Source: Haliclystus octoradiatus | Lineage: Eukaryota; Cnidaria; Staurozoa; Stauromedusae; Haliclystidae | Length of the DNA: 64,000 nt | Assembly: GCA_916610825.1 (NCBI GenBank) | Contig: OU744449.1 | Location: 2,492,001 to 2,556,000, forward strand | Reading direction: 5' to 3' | In this document: in pieces, positions 18,248 to 30,271 of the stretch | How positions within the stretch are numbered: position 1 is the first letter of the stretch | How the letters are laid out: every line of letters starts with the position of its first letter | Made by a program: the position numbers and the translations under genes | Notes under the pieces: model-generated | Databases searched by the model: none | The model's input: the letters and a program-made list of their open reading frames with translations, nothing else | What the model was told of the DNA's origin: nothing

Positions 18248-19820
18248 AGGTCAGACAGGCGCGGATAGAGGGTAAGTCTAAAAAGTCCGAAGACTTACCC
18301 TTTTTCTCTTGCAAATTCATTTTATTTACTAAATTTTGGATTGAAATGTTTCGTGACTTTATTCGACTTTTCTAGCTGCACGCAGTCCAGACACCACATT
18401 TTACTTGTTGTTCATTGGTTTGTTTGGTATTGAGGTTTCATATACACAAAAGGACTTACCCTGAAGCCTCGATTACATTTTTGCAAATTTTGAATATTTT
18501 TCTGATGTTTTCATTGGTCTGCCCAAATTTTTCTTGCGTGTGATTGGAGCGGCTCGTAGATAAGCTTCAAAAGGACTTACCCCGAGACTTGTGAAATGGC
18601 CTCGCAGACCGTTGTCTGACGTAGGCAGAGCAATAGTTAGCAGAGTTTTGACCGTGATTTTTGAGACTTACCCACCATGCCTCGATTTAGTCAGAGACTT
18701 CTGCGCCTTATCGATTTCTTGTTGGACAAGTCTGAGAAAGTCTGGAGCTTCTGGCACACACATTTTGCTAAGAAGTTAAATTTGGCTGGATATACCCTGC
18801 ACATATGAAAGGCTGGTAATTTGGACAATATCAACAACAGTCAGCAACGTCTTATGGCGAAGTTGTCTTCTTTTTCGCTATTTTCTTTGCTAAAATCTTA
18901 TTTTATAATGTTTTTATCGTAAATTCGGAAATCTACATGCTGAAAGATATTTACATTTACATTTACTGTTTACATTTCTGCTAATTACTAAGAATCCAAG
19001 AAGGAGCTATGCACTGCTTTAAGGTACGTATTATTTTGTTTGGTTATGTTGTTAATTTATTGTTAAAGGTTCTGACACGGATTAGAATGGCTATGTAAAG
19101 TTTGTGTTTGTTTATTCATACAGCTTTAGACTGAGCATGGTGGTTTATATGTTTAATTAACATGTATATGATAATGTGCAAATAGGGGAAGGCAGACCGT
19201 CAATGCCTTGCGATTTGAAATATCGTGCTGTTTGTCTTTTTTTAATACACATATTCTTCTATATGTTAAAGGTCCGAGATTTCGAGAAAGGACTTGATTA
19301 TGCTGAATAACGGAGGTTAATATTTGATACATATAACTAAGCTCACATGCTGTCAATGTTGAGTCTCTCAATCTCAATCTCAATCTCACACATGGTTCAC
19401 GTCAATATAGTTTTCTTTTTGTAATTTCAGGTATACCAATTATACATGTAAAAAATTTAGACTGTAATAGCTTAGCTACATTATCAATATACTCTGAAGA
19501 CTGTATTAAATCAAGGCCTTGTATAATCTTAATCTTGACCTTGTAAAAAAATGTTTGAAAAATATACGAAATCGAAAATCATCAATCAAAAAATTGAAAT
19601 GTGTTTTGTCTTGAATGACCAGTGTTTTAGTAATGCTTCAATATAGTAAAGTTGAGACCAAACTGCTTTTAGAGAGCTCCTAAGAGCTTGAAATTACAAA
19701 AAAATTTCCGGGGGGGCATGCCCCCGCACCCCCTAGATGGACGGGGCTTCGCCCCTTTATTGTCCGATTTCAGTTTCGAGACTCACCCTATTTTAAAACT
19801 GATCCGCCCCTGAGGTCAGA
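18248..19820. mobile_element. Non-autonomous hAT-type DNA transposon with exact 8-bp target duplication
   Basis: AGGTCAGA at 18248-18255 is repeated at 19813-19820. The element between (18256-19812, 1,557 bp) begins CAGGCGCGGAT and ends with the complement of CAGGGGCGGAT. Subterminal sequence carries repeated GGACTTACCC words on the left and a GC-rich GGGGGCATGCCCCCGCACC block on the right, typical of hAT elements. No transposase frame is present, so it is a non-autonomous or internally decayed copy. Confidence 0.9.
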
Positions 19821-20184
19821 AGTTTATTGATCTTTATAAAAGTTATATCATTATATTCGTGTGACTTTTGCCAATGAAAGCACTGTTTGTTGTCAATGTT
19901 ATAGGCCATTAGGTCTTATAGGCCACTAGACTAAAATATTTAAGATTTCCTGTGTAAAACCATACTTTCTAAAATGCTAAAACTATGTGGTTGTTTGTGT
20001 TTGTGAGCAGCTCCATAAATACTATTTTAACGTCATCGCAATTTGACAGGTGATTTATTATTGCTCCTTGTGACCACTTTGGTTTCTGGGATTGATAACA
20101 GTTGTTGTAGTGTTTTCTTGAGTTCATCAGCGAAGGAGGTGAAAATCAAGTAACATAAAATATTATTTAAATATATTTGCAATC
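19821..20184 (+). promoter_or_regulatory. Upstream region and likely 5' UTR of the hnRNP gene
   Basis: 364 bp between the hAT element and the hnRNP start codon. No clear TATA box at a fixed distance was found. The start context AATCATGTC with A at -3 is favourable. The promoter position is inferred only from location. Confidence 0.35.
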
Positions 20185-23100
20185 ATGTCTACAGAAAAAA
20201 AACCAGGAGATCAGCTCCGCAAGCTATTTATTGGTGGTTTGACTCGAAATACAACTGAGGGTATGACGAGAGCTTGTTTTGAGCAATGGGGGAATATTAC
20301 AGATTGTACAGTAATGAGGGATAATGCAGGCGCTTCCCGTTGCTTTGGTTTCGTCATTTTTGAAAGTTCAGACTCAGTAGATAACTTATTAGCTGCAAAG
20401 AAAGACTGTAATGAAGTATTTACTGTTGATGGTCGTAACGTTGAAGTAAAAAGAGCATTACCTCGAGTAGAAGGAGGGTCAGTAACTGCACAACAATTAA
20501 AATCAGGTAAAATATTCGTTGGAGGTTTATCAAGTACAACTACAGAAGATCACCTTCAAGAGTATTTTAGTAAATTTGGTAAAATATTAGAAATTGAATT
20601 ATTAAGAGATAAATCAAATGGAAGACTACGTGGGTTTGGTTTTGTAACATTTGACGATGAAGACGTTGCAGACAAAGCTTGTCAACTTAGAGAACATGTT
20701 ATTAATTTGAAAACATGCGAGGTAAAAAAAGCTCAACCACGCGGTTCATCATCAAAACAACCTTCACAACGACGAGATAATAATCGTTCAGAACATATTC
20801 AACCACAACAAAGATTTGATTATCCACAACAGAATAGACCATTCCAAGGTAGTTGCTTCAATTTTTGAGTCATTCAGATTTTTATTTCATTGGATTAAAA
20901 TCTATAGCGAGCTATCAGTATTTAAATCTAGATTTTGATCTTCTAGTCAAATGTTTACATTGTTGCTCTAATTTGCCCAGGGATAGTAAAGTACCTCGTT
21001 AATGTAGCCATAGTGACCGACTTACTAACCGGTTATATGTCTGAAGGCATTGCTTGAGTAATTATTTCAACTCCAAGCAAGACCCAATATGCACCAAACC
21101 AAAACAAAGCCTGAAAATGTCAAGTTTGCTAAAAGTTGACACTCAAGACTTAAGTACAGTGGTTAACCCAATATGTTATACAGTACTATAGTTTGAGAAT
21201 TAGCTTGAAAGAAGTGCTTGTAGAAAAATAACTTTCACACTGGTAGAAATAAGGTTTGGGATTTATCATTTAAGCACATCTTTCAATTAGATTGGCATAT
21301 ATCTAGAGAATCCTGTTAGAAAATTCTTCCAAATGTGATTAATTAAAGGAAAAAAGAACAGAAACCACATCATCATTCTCTGCTCATAAAAAAAAAATAT
21401 TTCTGGTAATCAAATTAGTTTATCTGCATGCAGTTGTGGATGTCTTTGCTCTTAAAATAAATCATTTCAAATGCTTTTCGTTCTTTTAGGGGCTTTTTCA
21501 AAGGCGTTAACTATGTATCCCCCTGGGTTCAAATTGATTTATGATATCAGAAATCAGTTGTCGTCAGCACACAATGCAGATGTCTTCGCTCTTCAAATAG
21601 ATTTCGAAATAATTGAATGCTTACTGTTATGCAGATTAGCTACCATGGCTACATTGACATTAACTTTATTTCTATTTGTAATATAAATTTTTGAGCTTTT
21701 TGGAATTAATTTAAAGTTATTTCAAATCCTTTCAATAAATTTTGCTGTTCAATGTTTTGGAAAATTACAATTTTAATAATATTGATTACAAATGCATTAC
21801 AAAGGCATTACAAATTAATAATGTTGGAATTTAATATTATAAGGCTGAGCTTAAATTATTTTATGGAAACTGTAGCTGGTTACTTGTAGCCTACTGTGCA
21901 TTTCCCTTAAAAAAAACATTTTATTGATTATATTGTTATTAATATTAAATTCGATTTTATTTAGCGTGAATGTAATTTTATTTTTAATATTTTCTTACAG
22001 ATTTTAATAATCAACAACAAAATCAAACTCAAATGCTATTGACGCAATTGATATCACATTTAGCTGCAGGCCAAGGTAACATCAATCTCATTAATTTATT
22101 AATTAATATTCTGACTAGACAACAGGGTCCACTACTGCGTTGGTACGGCCAGAATCATCTGTTTACAAGAGTTTAGACACTCTGTTTCATGCCACTCTCG
22201 GCTCCGATTGGACAGATGCCAGTCACACAATTTTGTACCTGTACCCTGTGCCCTGTACTCCTCTTTACCATCACCAATTTTGCATAGGGGACATGGAACC
22301 TCTAAGTGAACAAAGTGGTGCAAATGTAACAAAATATCAGATTGGCCAATCACAGGCTAGACCTTAGATGGGGATTGGTGTATTTACTACCTTAGATAAT
22401 TTTTCGTGACTTCTTTCTGGATTAAAAAGGCTGTGTTAAAATTATTTGCACATCATTTGACATTTATGTTACACCCACATGTCTCAAATGGTCTATTGTA
22501 ATTTGTTTAGCTAATGTCTCACTTTATTCGCTGGAATTTTATAATGCCCAAATTTAGAGAAGCAAAATGGTTGGCCTTCTGGAACAAGGCTAGTGATTTT
22601 ATGGAGGCCATTATTGTTCTGTCAAACCCAGTCACGCAAATTTTGAACAAAGCGCAAAAATGGTATTATGAATTCAAAAAACTTTTGGTTCAAAAGCAAA
22701 CCTCGTTTTCAATAAAACAGAAATGACGATTTTCAATGAAACAAAAATGGTGATTTCAAGCCCGCCGAAAACTTTGCCTGGCTTAACTCTTCTCTCGGGA
22801 GTCCTGGTCCCATCCTCAATTGAAATAATTGTCTGATTATCAAACAGAATCTGTAAAAGTCATAATGGCAACCCATGGCAACCAAACTCTATAAAGTTCT
22901 AGTTCATATACACCACATTAATCTTGACAATCTGTGAACCCTCAAATCTTTCACCAATGAATCTCATGTTGAGTATCACTGTTTCTGAACCAATTGACAT
23001 ATTTTGGCTGTTTTCGATCTCAATGGCTGACAGGAATTCAGCTTAGCAGTTGTTTAATAATGTTATTTTTATGTGTTGATTCTGCACAGATGAATATAGA

Positions 23101-26100
23101 TTATACAAGTAACTAGTAATTCATCTACTTTCAAATTTATTTGAAGCAGAAATTATTAACTGTAGGCTTTAACAGTTTTACTTTAGCAGAAAATGTTGAA
23201 ATGCACAACGATTCCAGAAGGCTGAGCTTTCTTCTGACCTTGGCGATAACGCAACCTACATCTGAAGCACATCTTAATGCAAACTGCAAACACTAAATCC
23301 GTTGCTATGAGGTACAGGTATTGGCAATGTCCGACAAAAGATTTAGCCTTCTGGAATCTTATAAACATTTTCATAACTTTCTTCTGAAGTTTTTGTTGAG
23401 ATTAGGCCCACTTTTGTCAGACATTGGTCTGGTTGTCCACTTCAAAATTTTGATCTTTTTAATTTTTTATAATTAAAGTCACTGAATCTCATATTCAATT
23501 ATTTGTAACCTTTCAACGATATTAATAAACAGGTTAACCAGGTGGTTAAGTCTTGACCAATCAACCTTCTCAAATTTCACACATTTCAAACACGCTGTTA
23601 AACTTCTATAGTTTAGTGCATAGTCAATTATTTGTAACCTGAAACAGGTTAACCAGGTGGTTAAGTCTTGACCAATCAACCTTCTCAAATTTCACACATC
23701 TCAAACGCACCATTAAACCTCTATAGTTTCTAGTGCATAATCAATGATTTGTAACCGTTCAACCAGCTGATTAAACCGGTTACAAAGGTCAATCATTTTT
23801 AAATACAAGTTTTGTTTGCGTGCGACGTGCACGGCACGCTAATGTTTTACATACCGTAGTCACGCTTTCATTCATATAGCCTTTTGAAATTTAACAAGGA
23901 ATAAAAGAGACCTGTTAATCTGTTATTCACTTCTTAAATGACAACAATAGGTAACTGGTTAATCCACTTTCAGATTTTGTAACCTGTTCAAGGTTAATCT
24001 GGAGGATTAGCTCAGATTGCAGAGCAACTGAATTTCAGATCGGGTCATATCTGATCGACTGTGGTTCAAATCCCCCTAAGATCAACTCAACCTTGAATTT
24101 ATCTGAAACATCAAATGAGTACCATCTGAGGATGGCGGATGGAATGATCCAGAGGGAATTGCATTGTGAGTAGCTGCGGCGCATCGTTGCGCATTGACAA
24201 TCAAGACCTATTTGCCATGAATTCTGTTGAAATTGATCTGCAGTGTCACGGCTGAGATCAACAAAGAGCGTTTAAAATCATTGCTCTCGGTGAAAAAAGC
24301 CACTCATCTAGAACTAGAGGATTGGTACGGGTGCCTTCGGTAGGGCAGCACCGTCTACATTACATTCAATTTTTAAGGTTAATCTAACTTCTCAACTGGT
24401 TTAACAATTGAAAAGTATTAAGCTGTTCAGGTTGCCACCAAGTGCGGAATCCTGGGAGCTTCCCAGAAGGCCAATACAAATTCAGAAGGATTTTTTCAGT
24501 TGTCAAGACTGTTTTCATCTTATTTAAAATAATGATTTTTTAATTTCCTACTTTTTATGTTTTGATTTTTACTTCATGATGCTTCAAAATGAGTCGAATT
24601 TCAATATATTTTGTCTTTCATATTTCTACCAAATTATGAAGAATTTTAAACTCAATTCAAGAAGGTTTTTAATCTGACATTGTGGTTTCTGGAAGACTAT
24701 TAAACGTTTGTGACACACGGAAGCTGTTTGTTTTCAATGGAGAATTATATTGATCACTCTTAACTTGAATATATTTGACAATAAATATCAAAGCAAAGAT
24801 TCTTTTTATCTGATAACGTTTCACTTTCAGGGTCACCGGACCCCATTCGCAAGTCTTTCATGAAGATAAAAGATTTTACCTGTTTATACTAAGTACAGAG
24901 CATTCATGCAATTGATTCATTGAAAATATAGATTTGACTTGACATCAACAAATTCAATATGCCAATTTTCATTTTATAATAATTGTAAATTAATTATTTT
25001 TATTTAATTGAGTCCTTCTTGATGTTTTTGGATGGTATTTTACTGTCAAGTCCATAATCTATATTTTAACTCTAAGGCTCTTTTGAAACTTAAATGTAAG
25101 ATTGATCAGCTCCAGAGGTTCATAATTTAATCAAATATAAAATGTATATTTAGGCCTTATTGACATTATAAGACAGATTCGGCACTTTTTTTCTTTTCCA
25201 AGTCATTTTTGAACTGATTTCAATAGAGTTGAGGATTGACTTTGTTCAAGCTTCTTGTATGTCTTCTTCCTTTGAAGGATCAAGCGATGGAATGGGCAAG
25301 GAATAATATTGATTTTTAAGTTTAAGTTCATGGTCCGAGGAAATTTTCCTAAAATTTTATTCTGAATTTTTCCCATATCTGCATTAAAGCAATATCCAAT
25401 TTCCGTGTGACATCAACTTGGATAAAATCTTCAGCATTTGGTACCATCCTTTAAATAGAGATAAATACGGATTTACAGATATGTTCACTTCAATTCCAAA
25501 GTCTTAATATCGAGAAATCTAAACCCTACTGAATTAATTTCACAAAATTACAAACTTCTGATTTTTGGTCTATTTAGTTTAGACTTCCGGTATCTCGACT
25601 TTTCTTGTACACTGTATAAAATGACTTTAAAGATGGGCTGAATGCAAAAATCGAATTAACACTATTTCTGTTATATTATATTATATATATTATCCGAACA
25701 AAGTTAGATTACTTTCCATGTGAATTTCAAACTTTATTGAATGAACCTTATTTGTTTCGAACAGAATTTCACATATTTCTAACAGAAAATGAATATGTGT
25801 AGAGTTTCAAAATCAACTCAATTTCTAAATTCTTAAATTTTTGAGAAAACCAACTAAATAGGTGGTTTAATAATTTGTGATGTCCGACAAATTGTATCTC
25901 CCAGCCTGAAAACAAAGGAACCTGGTTTATGTAATTGTAGAGAAAAAGGAAATCAAAATGTTGAATGTAGGGCTAAAATCATAATCAAAATGGGAAAAAT
26001 AAAATTGGAGTCATTAAAATTACTCAAAGATTGATCAAAAAAATCGAGGTTTGCGGAAGTTATTACATTTCCATTTTCGGATCATACCCAATCTCCCATG

Positions 26101-27033
26101 GCAGTAGATACGCAATATTATCTAGAGAATTGTTTATTTTATTGAGTTAAGATGTCTATAATTGATCAGTAACTATTTATTTAACATGGATACATTTCAC
26201 TTATGGATATGAAATTTAAGAATTTTTAACTTAGTTTTGAGTTGTATTTAAAATCAGTCCATACAAAGTTCAAAAGTGCAATTGATTTCAAAACTCTGTA
26301 CAGAACTATGAAGTACATTCCATTCACCTTTTATACACGTCTTGATGCTATTTCCTCTAATCTGTGAGCTGCCTGAAATTGCAGCATTATGCCTCTAATT
26401 AGTCAACCAACGACATCTGATGTTAATTAATACCTATTTTGTAACAATCAGTATATGTAACATATTTCCAACACGCTTTGATTGCCTCGTCTTTGCATTT
26501 TAGGTATGAACCAAATGCAAGAACCACAATCAAATTCATTCTCAAGCTTTCCAAGTGCACTCTCGCAGTCATACCAACCTCCACCGCAAGTCCAGCAACA
26601 CGTACCAGCAATGCAACAACAACCACAAAATCCATTGGCTGCACTTGGTTTAAATAACCTTAACGTAAATAACTTGGATGGTAACAATCTTCTGTTGGCG
26701 TCGTTACTAAACAACAACCGCAACACAAATAATCCCAGTGCGTTGGGACTTAATAATTTGAATTTGTTAAGCTTAATTGCTGGACAAAACTCAACGGGAG
26801 GTCATAATCAACTCAGTGGTGGATATAATAATGATAATGGTAATGGTCCGTCATCTTCGCAAGGTACAATCATCCGTGATTATGCTAATACCTCGAATGG
26901 AAATGTATCAACTGAACACAGTAGCTATGGAAACACTGATAATTATTCATCATCATATGACAGCCAATCACAAAGCGGTTATGGCCCAATGAAATATCAA
27001 GGACAGGGTAACAAGAATTACAGGCCGTATTAA
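20185..27033 (+). CDS. hnRNP A/B-type RNA-binding protein, two RRMs and Q/N-rich tail, three exons
   Basis: Exons 20185-20848, 22001-22075 and 26504-27033 join in frame to a 422-residue protein. RRM1 has RNP2 LFIGGL (14-19) and RNP1 RCFGFVIF (52-59). RRM2 has IFVGGL (110-115) and RNP1 RGFGFVTF (149-156). The tail is rich in Gln, Asn, Gly, Ser and Tyr with repeated ALGLNNLN words, a prion-like low-complexity region of the type that drives phase separation in hnRNPs. It would bind nascent RNA in the nucleus and affect splicing, export or stability (family knowledge). Closest type is hnRNP A/B, Musashi or DAZAP1; the exact orthologue is unclear. Retaining intron 1 adds only five codons (SCFNF after a changed junction) before a stop, so a short form lacking the tail is possible. 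Confidence 0.9.
20849..22000 (+). other. Intron 1 of the hnRNP gene
   Basis: Donor GTAGTT and acceptor TTACAG. No repeat was firmly recognised. The non-consensus donor (GTAGTT) may favour intron retention. Confidence 0.6.
22139..22760 (+). repeat. Dispersed repeat, related to 40140-40440
   Basis: Two blocks match the second locus. One holds ACACTCT, GCCACTCTC and GGACAGAT in order. The other holds GTTCAAAAG and CCTCGTTTTCAATAAAAC (about 22685-22725). The class is unknown; it may be a composite of SINE-like and MITE-like parts. Confidence 0.55.
23325..23426. mobile_element. Short hAT-like MITE
   Basis: 102 bp with terminal inverted repeats CAATGTCCGACAAAAG and its complement CTTTTGTCAGACATTG. 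The arms resemble those of the MITE at 28180-28354 (GTCCGACAAAAG core) and the interior shares the word AGCCTTCTGGAATC. No exact target duplication was found. Confidence 0.6.
23497..23756. repeat. Tandem duplication of about 130 bp
   Basis: Two adjacent copies share GGTTAACCAGGTGGTTAAG, then TCTTGACCAATCAACCTTC, then TCTCAAATTTCACACAT. A third degraded start (GTAACCGTTCAACCAG) follows at about 23750. Confidence 0.8.
24001..24362 (+). repeat. tRNA-derived SINE, family 1, near full length
   Basis: The head is tRNA-like: box A-like TTAGCTCAGATTGCAGAGC and box B-like GGTTCAAATCCCC. The body continues about 280 bp with words GAGGATGGCGGATGGAATG, GCGGCGCATCGTTGCGCATT and ends GTGCCTTCGGTAGGGCA then CCGTCTACATTA. 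Other copies: 40956-41211 (minus, internally deleted), 49311-49660, 62964-63332 (minus) and broken pieces at about 52905-53900. Confidence 0.9.
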
Positions 27034-28021
27034 AGATGCTCAGGTAGGCTATGTTTGTAATTCTATTCTACATACATATACTTTTATCATATTTTATTAC
27101 TCTCTTACATGTACATAGATTAGATTGTATTTACTTTGTCTATGCATCTGGTTTCATTATGGTATGTCTGACAAATATCTATACCAGTAAATGCGAATGT
27201 CTCTGTGTATGTCTGTGTGTTTGCAGTGGTTTTCATAATTTTCTCGGCCGTTTCAAAACCAAATGAATCAAATAACATATCATCTGATAGATAATCGCAA
27301 GTAGCTGTACCTAGCGAACTTTGTTTTTCAAATTTTTCCTTAGCTTAGAAAGAAAATGTCATTTCACGCATTGGTTTTGTTTTGCTTTTTGGCACCGCCA
27401 TCCTACGACATGTTTCGTTGTGTCGCGTTTCTATTGTTTGATATTAAAATTAGTGTTTTCTCCAGTTTCATTTCACATCAAAGGTAGTTTTAATTCAGCC
27501 AAAATTAACCCATCAATGCGAGTTAGACATTGCTACTAGAAGCATACCGATATCTGAGAACATCTGTGTGTTTGAGGTCCAGTTTTACGCTGTTTTCTCA
27601 GTCATTCATGGCTCTCAAGTAAGATATTTAGTTATATATCATAATATCATTCAAAATGCTGTTTTCTCAGTCATGGTTTGGACAAGCTTTGAATTTTTTA
27701 TTTCTGTTTCGCGCAACGAAAGAAAGAAAATGTATGGTGTTTCAACTTTATTAATTTTATGTTTTTCGTTTCGATATGAAATTTCACCAGGTGTTAAATT
27801 CCAAGAACACATCAACTTAGTTAAACATTTGTTATTATTTACGTCTGTTATTTAAATTAACCTAGCAACGTGGGTGTCTCATTGCTGGTATTAGTATATA
27901 ATAATAATCATATGAAATTTTACAGTCAATAAATGACCAAGAGTCACCCTGTACACACAAGTGCTTGTTTATCGGGGGGCATTAACAAATTTACATATAC
28001 AAATGATAACTGACGATAAAC
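27034..28021. other. Likely hnRNP 3' UTR and intergenic sequence
   Basis: An AATAAA signal lies at about 27929, some 900 bases after the stop codon, so the 3' UTR may reach there. Two near-identical GCTGTTTTCTCAGTCAT words (27588 and 27658) form a minor direct repeat. No gene is supported. Confidence 0.4.
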
Positions 28022-28430
28022 ATGTGTGCACCGACAAGGAATCGAAACCCAGCTTCCAGCACAGAGTGTGGACACTCTGCCTCTGAGGTACCAGTGCACA
28101 CATTTCAAAGTAACCAATCTGCAATCATTTCTTTCTTACTATTTGCTGATAGCAGCCTGCTCAGAGAGACAGCCAGAGGCAGGGTCCGACAAAAGTGGGG
28201 ATCCTGGGATCCTAGATTCCGGAAGGCTAGACAAAATTCAGAAGAAAATTGATGTTTTTAATGATTTTCTGGTCAAACCTCAACAAGAAAATTCAGAAGA
28301 AAAAGTTAAAATGCCCCTAGGATTCCAGAAGGCTGAACCTTTTGTCGGACCCTGGCCAGAGGCAAATACAGGGTTTCGGAACACCAAGTTCATGATCAGC
28401 TCGTCGCATGCAGGCACCATTTTCAATTAA
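28022..28430 (-). repeat. Probable tRNA-derived SINE (third family), split by a MITE
   Basis: On the minus strand the left part reads tRNA-like: a box A-like CCTCAGAGGCAGAGTG and box B-like GGGTTTCGATTCC. A hAT-type MITE with perfect 8-bp target duplication is inserted within the repeat block (28172-28362). Only one copy is in the window, so the outer limits are uncertain. Confidence 0.45.
28172..28362. mobile_element. hAT-type MITE with 8-bp target duplication GCCAGAGG
   Basis: GCCAGAGG flanks the element on both sides (28172-28179 and 28355-28362). The 175-bp body starts CAGGGTCCGACAAAAG and ends with its complement. A CAGGG-type terminus plus 8-bp duplication is diagnostic for hAT superfamily elements. 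The perfect duplication implies a fairly recent insertion. Confidence 0.92.
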
Positions 28431-28530
28431 ATACGGTTATAGAATACCCTGTAGAAATTTCAGTGATAGATGAAAAACATTAATCTTGATGATTATTGTC
28501 AAAATGATATTGTTAATTGTTAGTGTACTA

Positions 28531-28690
28531 TACAGGTTGATACATTGACTGTTATATGCAGGTGGCCTTTATATACAGGGTTAATTCAGTAGAAAATACT
28601 ATTATAGACGGTGTTTAGACACACCAAGAGTGGCCATTATAGACAGGTGGCCACTGTATAGAAGTGACCATTACAGCAGGTTCGATTATA
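28531..28690 (+). mobile_element. Degraded copy of the TA-type MITE family
   Basis: Shares GAAAATACTATT, AGAGTGGCCA and TATAGACAGGTGGCCACTGT with the family at 37413, 40775, 42831 and 49121. Terminal repeats are decayed. Confidence 0.75.
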
Positions 28691-29820
28691 CTTGTCTTCA
28701 TTTTCTGTCTTGAAGTTTTCAAAGTAATCTGCATTGTGTTGATGAAGCGATGCCATCTATGGTATTACTGCTTTATGTATTTATTACTGTAATCTTGAAC
28801 AAAGGTAGCTCGCTAGGCGATTGGTTTATCTTGCACAATGCCTCGGAGTTTAAAGTTTGTATTCTCTCATGATGGTATAGTGCTCTTAGTTTAGTTGTAG
28901 CTGAAATTTATTCTTTTGACCTCCTTTGACGAATAATATAGTGTAGATCACTGCTTAAAATGTGCCTTGTCAAAATTGTGATTTTCTATCGCTATCTTTT
29001 GTTCTATAATGTTTATCGAAGAAACTGTTAATAGTTCTAGTTTTAGATTACATTTGATTTGTATATGTTATATTTGTTTCTTAGGTAGTCAAGTTCAATA
29101 TCTTGATGAAGTTCGTAGCCCAGATTTATAGACAGAAGTGTAGCAGATTATTAAAATACAACAACGCAAGTAGGTACTAGAGAGACACTTGGGGAATACA
29201 TTCGAATAGTTTATACCTACTGCAGCACAGATAAAACAGTCATAATAATGTAGCTGTATTTTAGTTTTCAAGAGTTAGTCATTGTGAATTTAACATTTAT
29301 AAAAGCATTGTGATGACTTCAATACTTTCTACGTTCATATTGAGTGTAGTTGATTTAAATATTATCAAATTTTTATTTCATCTTTTTTTTGTATTTTGTT
29401 ACTCAACCATTTCTAATTTAATTGTTTTCAATTTAGTATTATCTATCTATCTATATATATATATGTGTAGTCAAATTTGTAATTTTAAATGAATTTAAAG
29501 TAGTATATCTTGTTCAAAATTACAATTATATGCATGTATTCATTGTGTTGCTTTATTATTTAAGTATTATATAACGTAGCATATAAATAAGTAAAATACA
29601 ATTGATTACGTATAGACTTACGTATATTAATTATTATAATTTATGATTACATAATGTGGTTTCGACACCACATTTTATAAAATATTATTATATATTTAAT
29701 ATGTCTACAATTGTCTTAATTATTTTCAATTAATTTTGTGGATTGTAATCAATCATATTATTATATCGTTGTTTTTGCCTTACACATGTAATCTTTCAAA
29801 TTATCATCCAATCAATTATA
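28691..29820. other. Intergenic AT-rich sequence
   Basis: Nothing was recognised apart from a TATC/TA microsatellite at about 29440-29466. Confidence 0.45.
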
Positions 29821-29829
29821 TTTCGTCCA

Positions 29830-29862
29830 AAGTTACTAGAATTCTATTCTAGTAACTTTGCT
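29830..29862. repeat. Perfect short palindrome
   Basis: AAAGTTACTAGAAT and its complement ATTCTAGTAACTTT are separated by a few bases, giving a stable hairpin. Confidence 0.75.
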
Positions 29863-29979
29863 TAGTCATTCCTATTTGTATAGTTTAAAATTGGACCCAA
29901 GAGCAATGAATTAATGATATATTTGTCAATTGGAATTTGACAGGCATATAAAGGAAAAATTAATTACACTTACATACAG

Positions 29980-30056
29980 CCATAGTCAATAGTCAATAGT
30001 CAATCTCCTTCTACCATAGTCAATAGATGGAGAAATTTTCTCCTTCTATTGACTAT
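29980..30056. repeat. Short direct and inverted repeats of a TAGTCAATA word
   Basis: Three to four tandem ATAGTCAAT words are followed by AGATGGAGAAATTTTCTCC and the inverted copy TTCTATTGACTATA, forming a hairpin of about 75 bases. Confidence 0.7.
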
Positions 30057-30094
30057 AATTCTACAATATCTGTGCAAGTCTACAATATGCTTAC

Positions 30095-30271
30095 AGTAGT
30101 ATAGTCTCATTGAAAATATCAAACAATCATACCGACACTTCTATTATCAGATAATTATTGGAAATAGTCTAGAATATCTTAGTGAATAATTCTAGACTAT
30201 TTCCAATAATTATCTGATAGTAGAAGTGTACGTATGATTGTTTGATATTTTTAATGGGACTTTACTACTAC
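30095..30271. mobile_element. Palindromic MITE of about 177 bp
   Basis: The two halves are near-perfect complements: the left arm AGTAGTATAGTCTCATTGAA, continuing through ATATCAAACAATCATAC and CTTCTATTATCAGATAATTA, is matched by the right arm with few mismatches. The whole would fold into one long hairpin. Related sequence at about 30320-30390 looks like a decayed third arm. Confidence 0.85.

Larger units (their letters stand above)
22076..26503 (+). other. Intron 2 of the hnRNP gene, 4.4 kb, repeat-rich
   Basis: Contains a dispersed repeat (about 22139-22760), a MITE (23325-23426), a local duplication (about 23497-23756) and a SINE (24001-24362). From about 24500 to 26503 nothing was recognised. 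Confidence 0.65.

Noticed and set aside
24001..24075. Possible tRNA gene
   Set aside because: Box A and box B are present, but the fold is imperfect and the same unit with a 280-bp body recurs at several places, so it is a SINE head.
28026..28430. 134-codon ORF
   Set aside because: It runs through a SINE-like repeat and an inserted MITE with target duplication, so it is not a gene.
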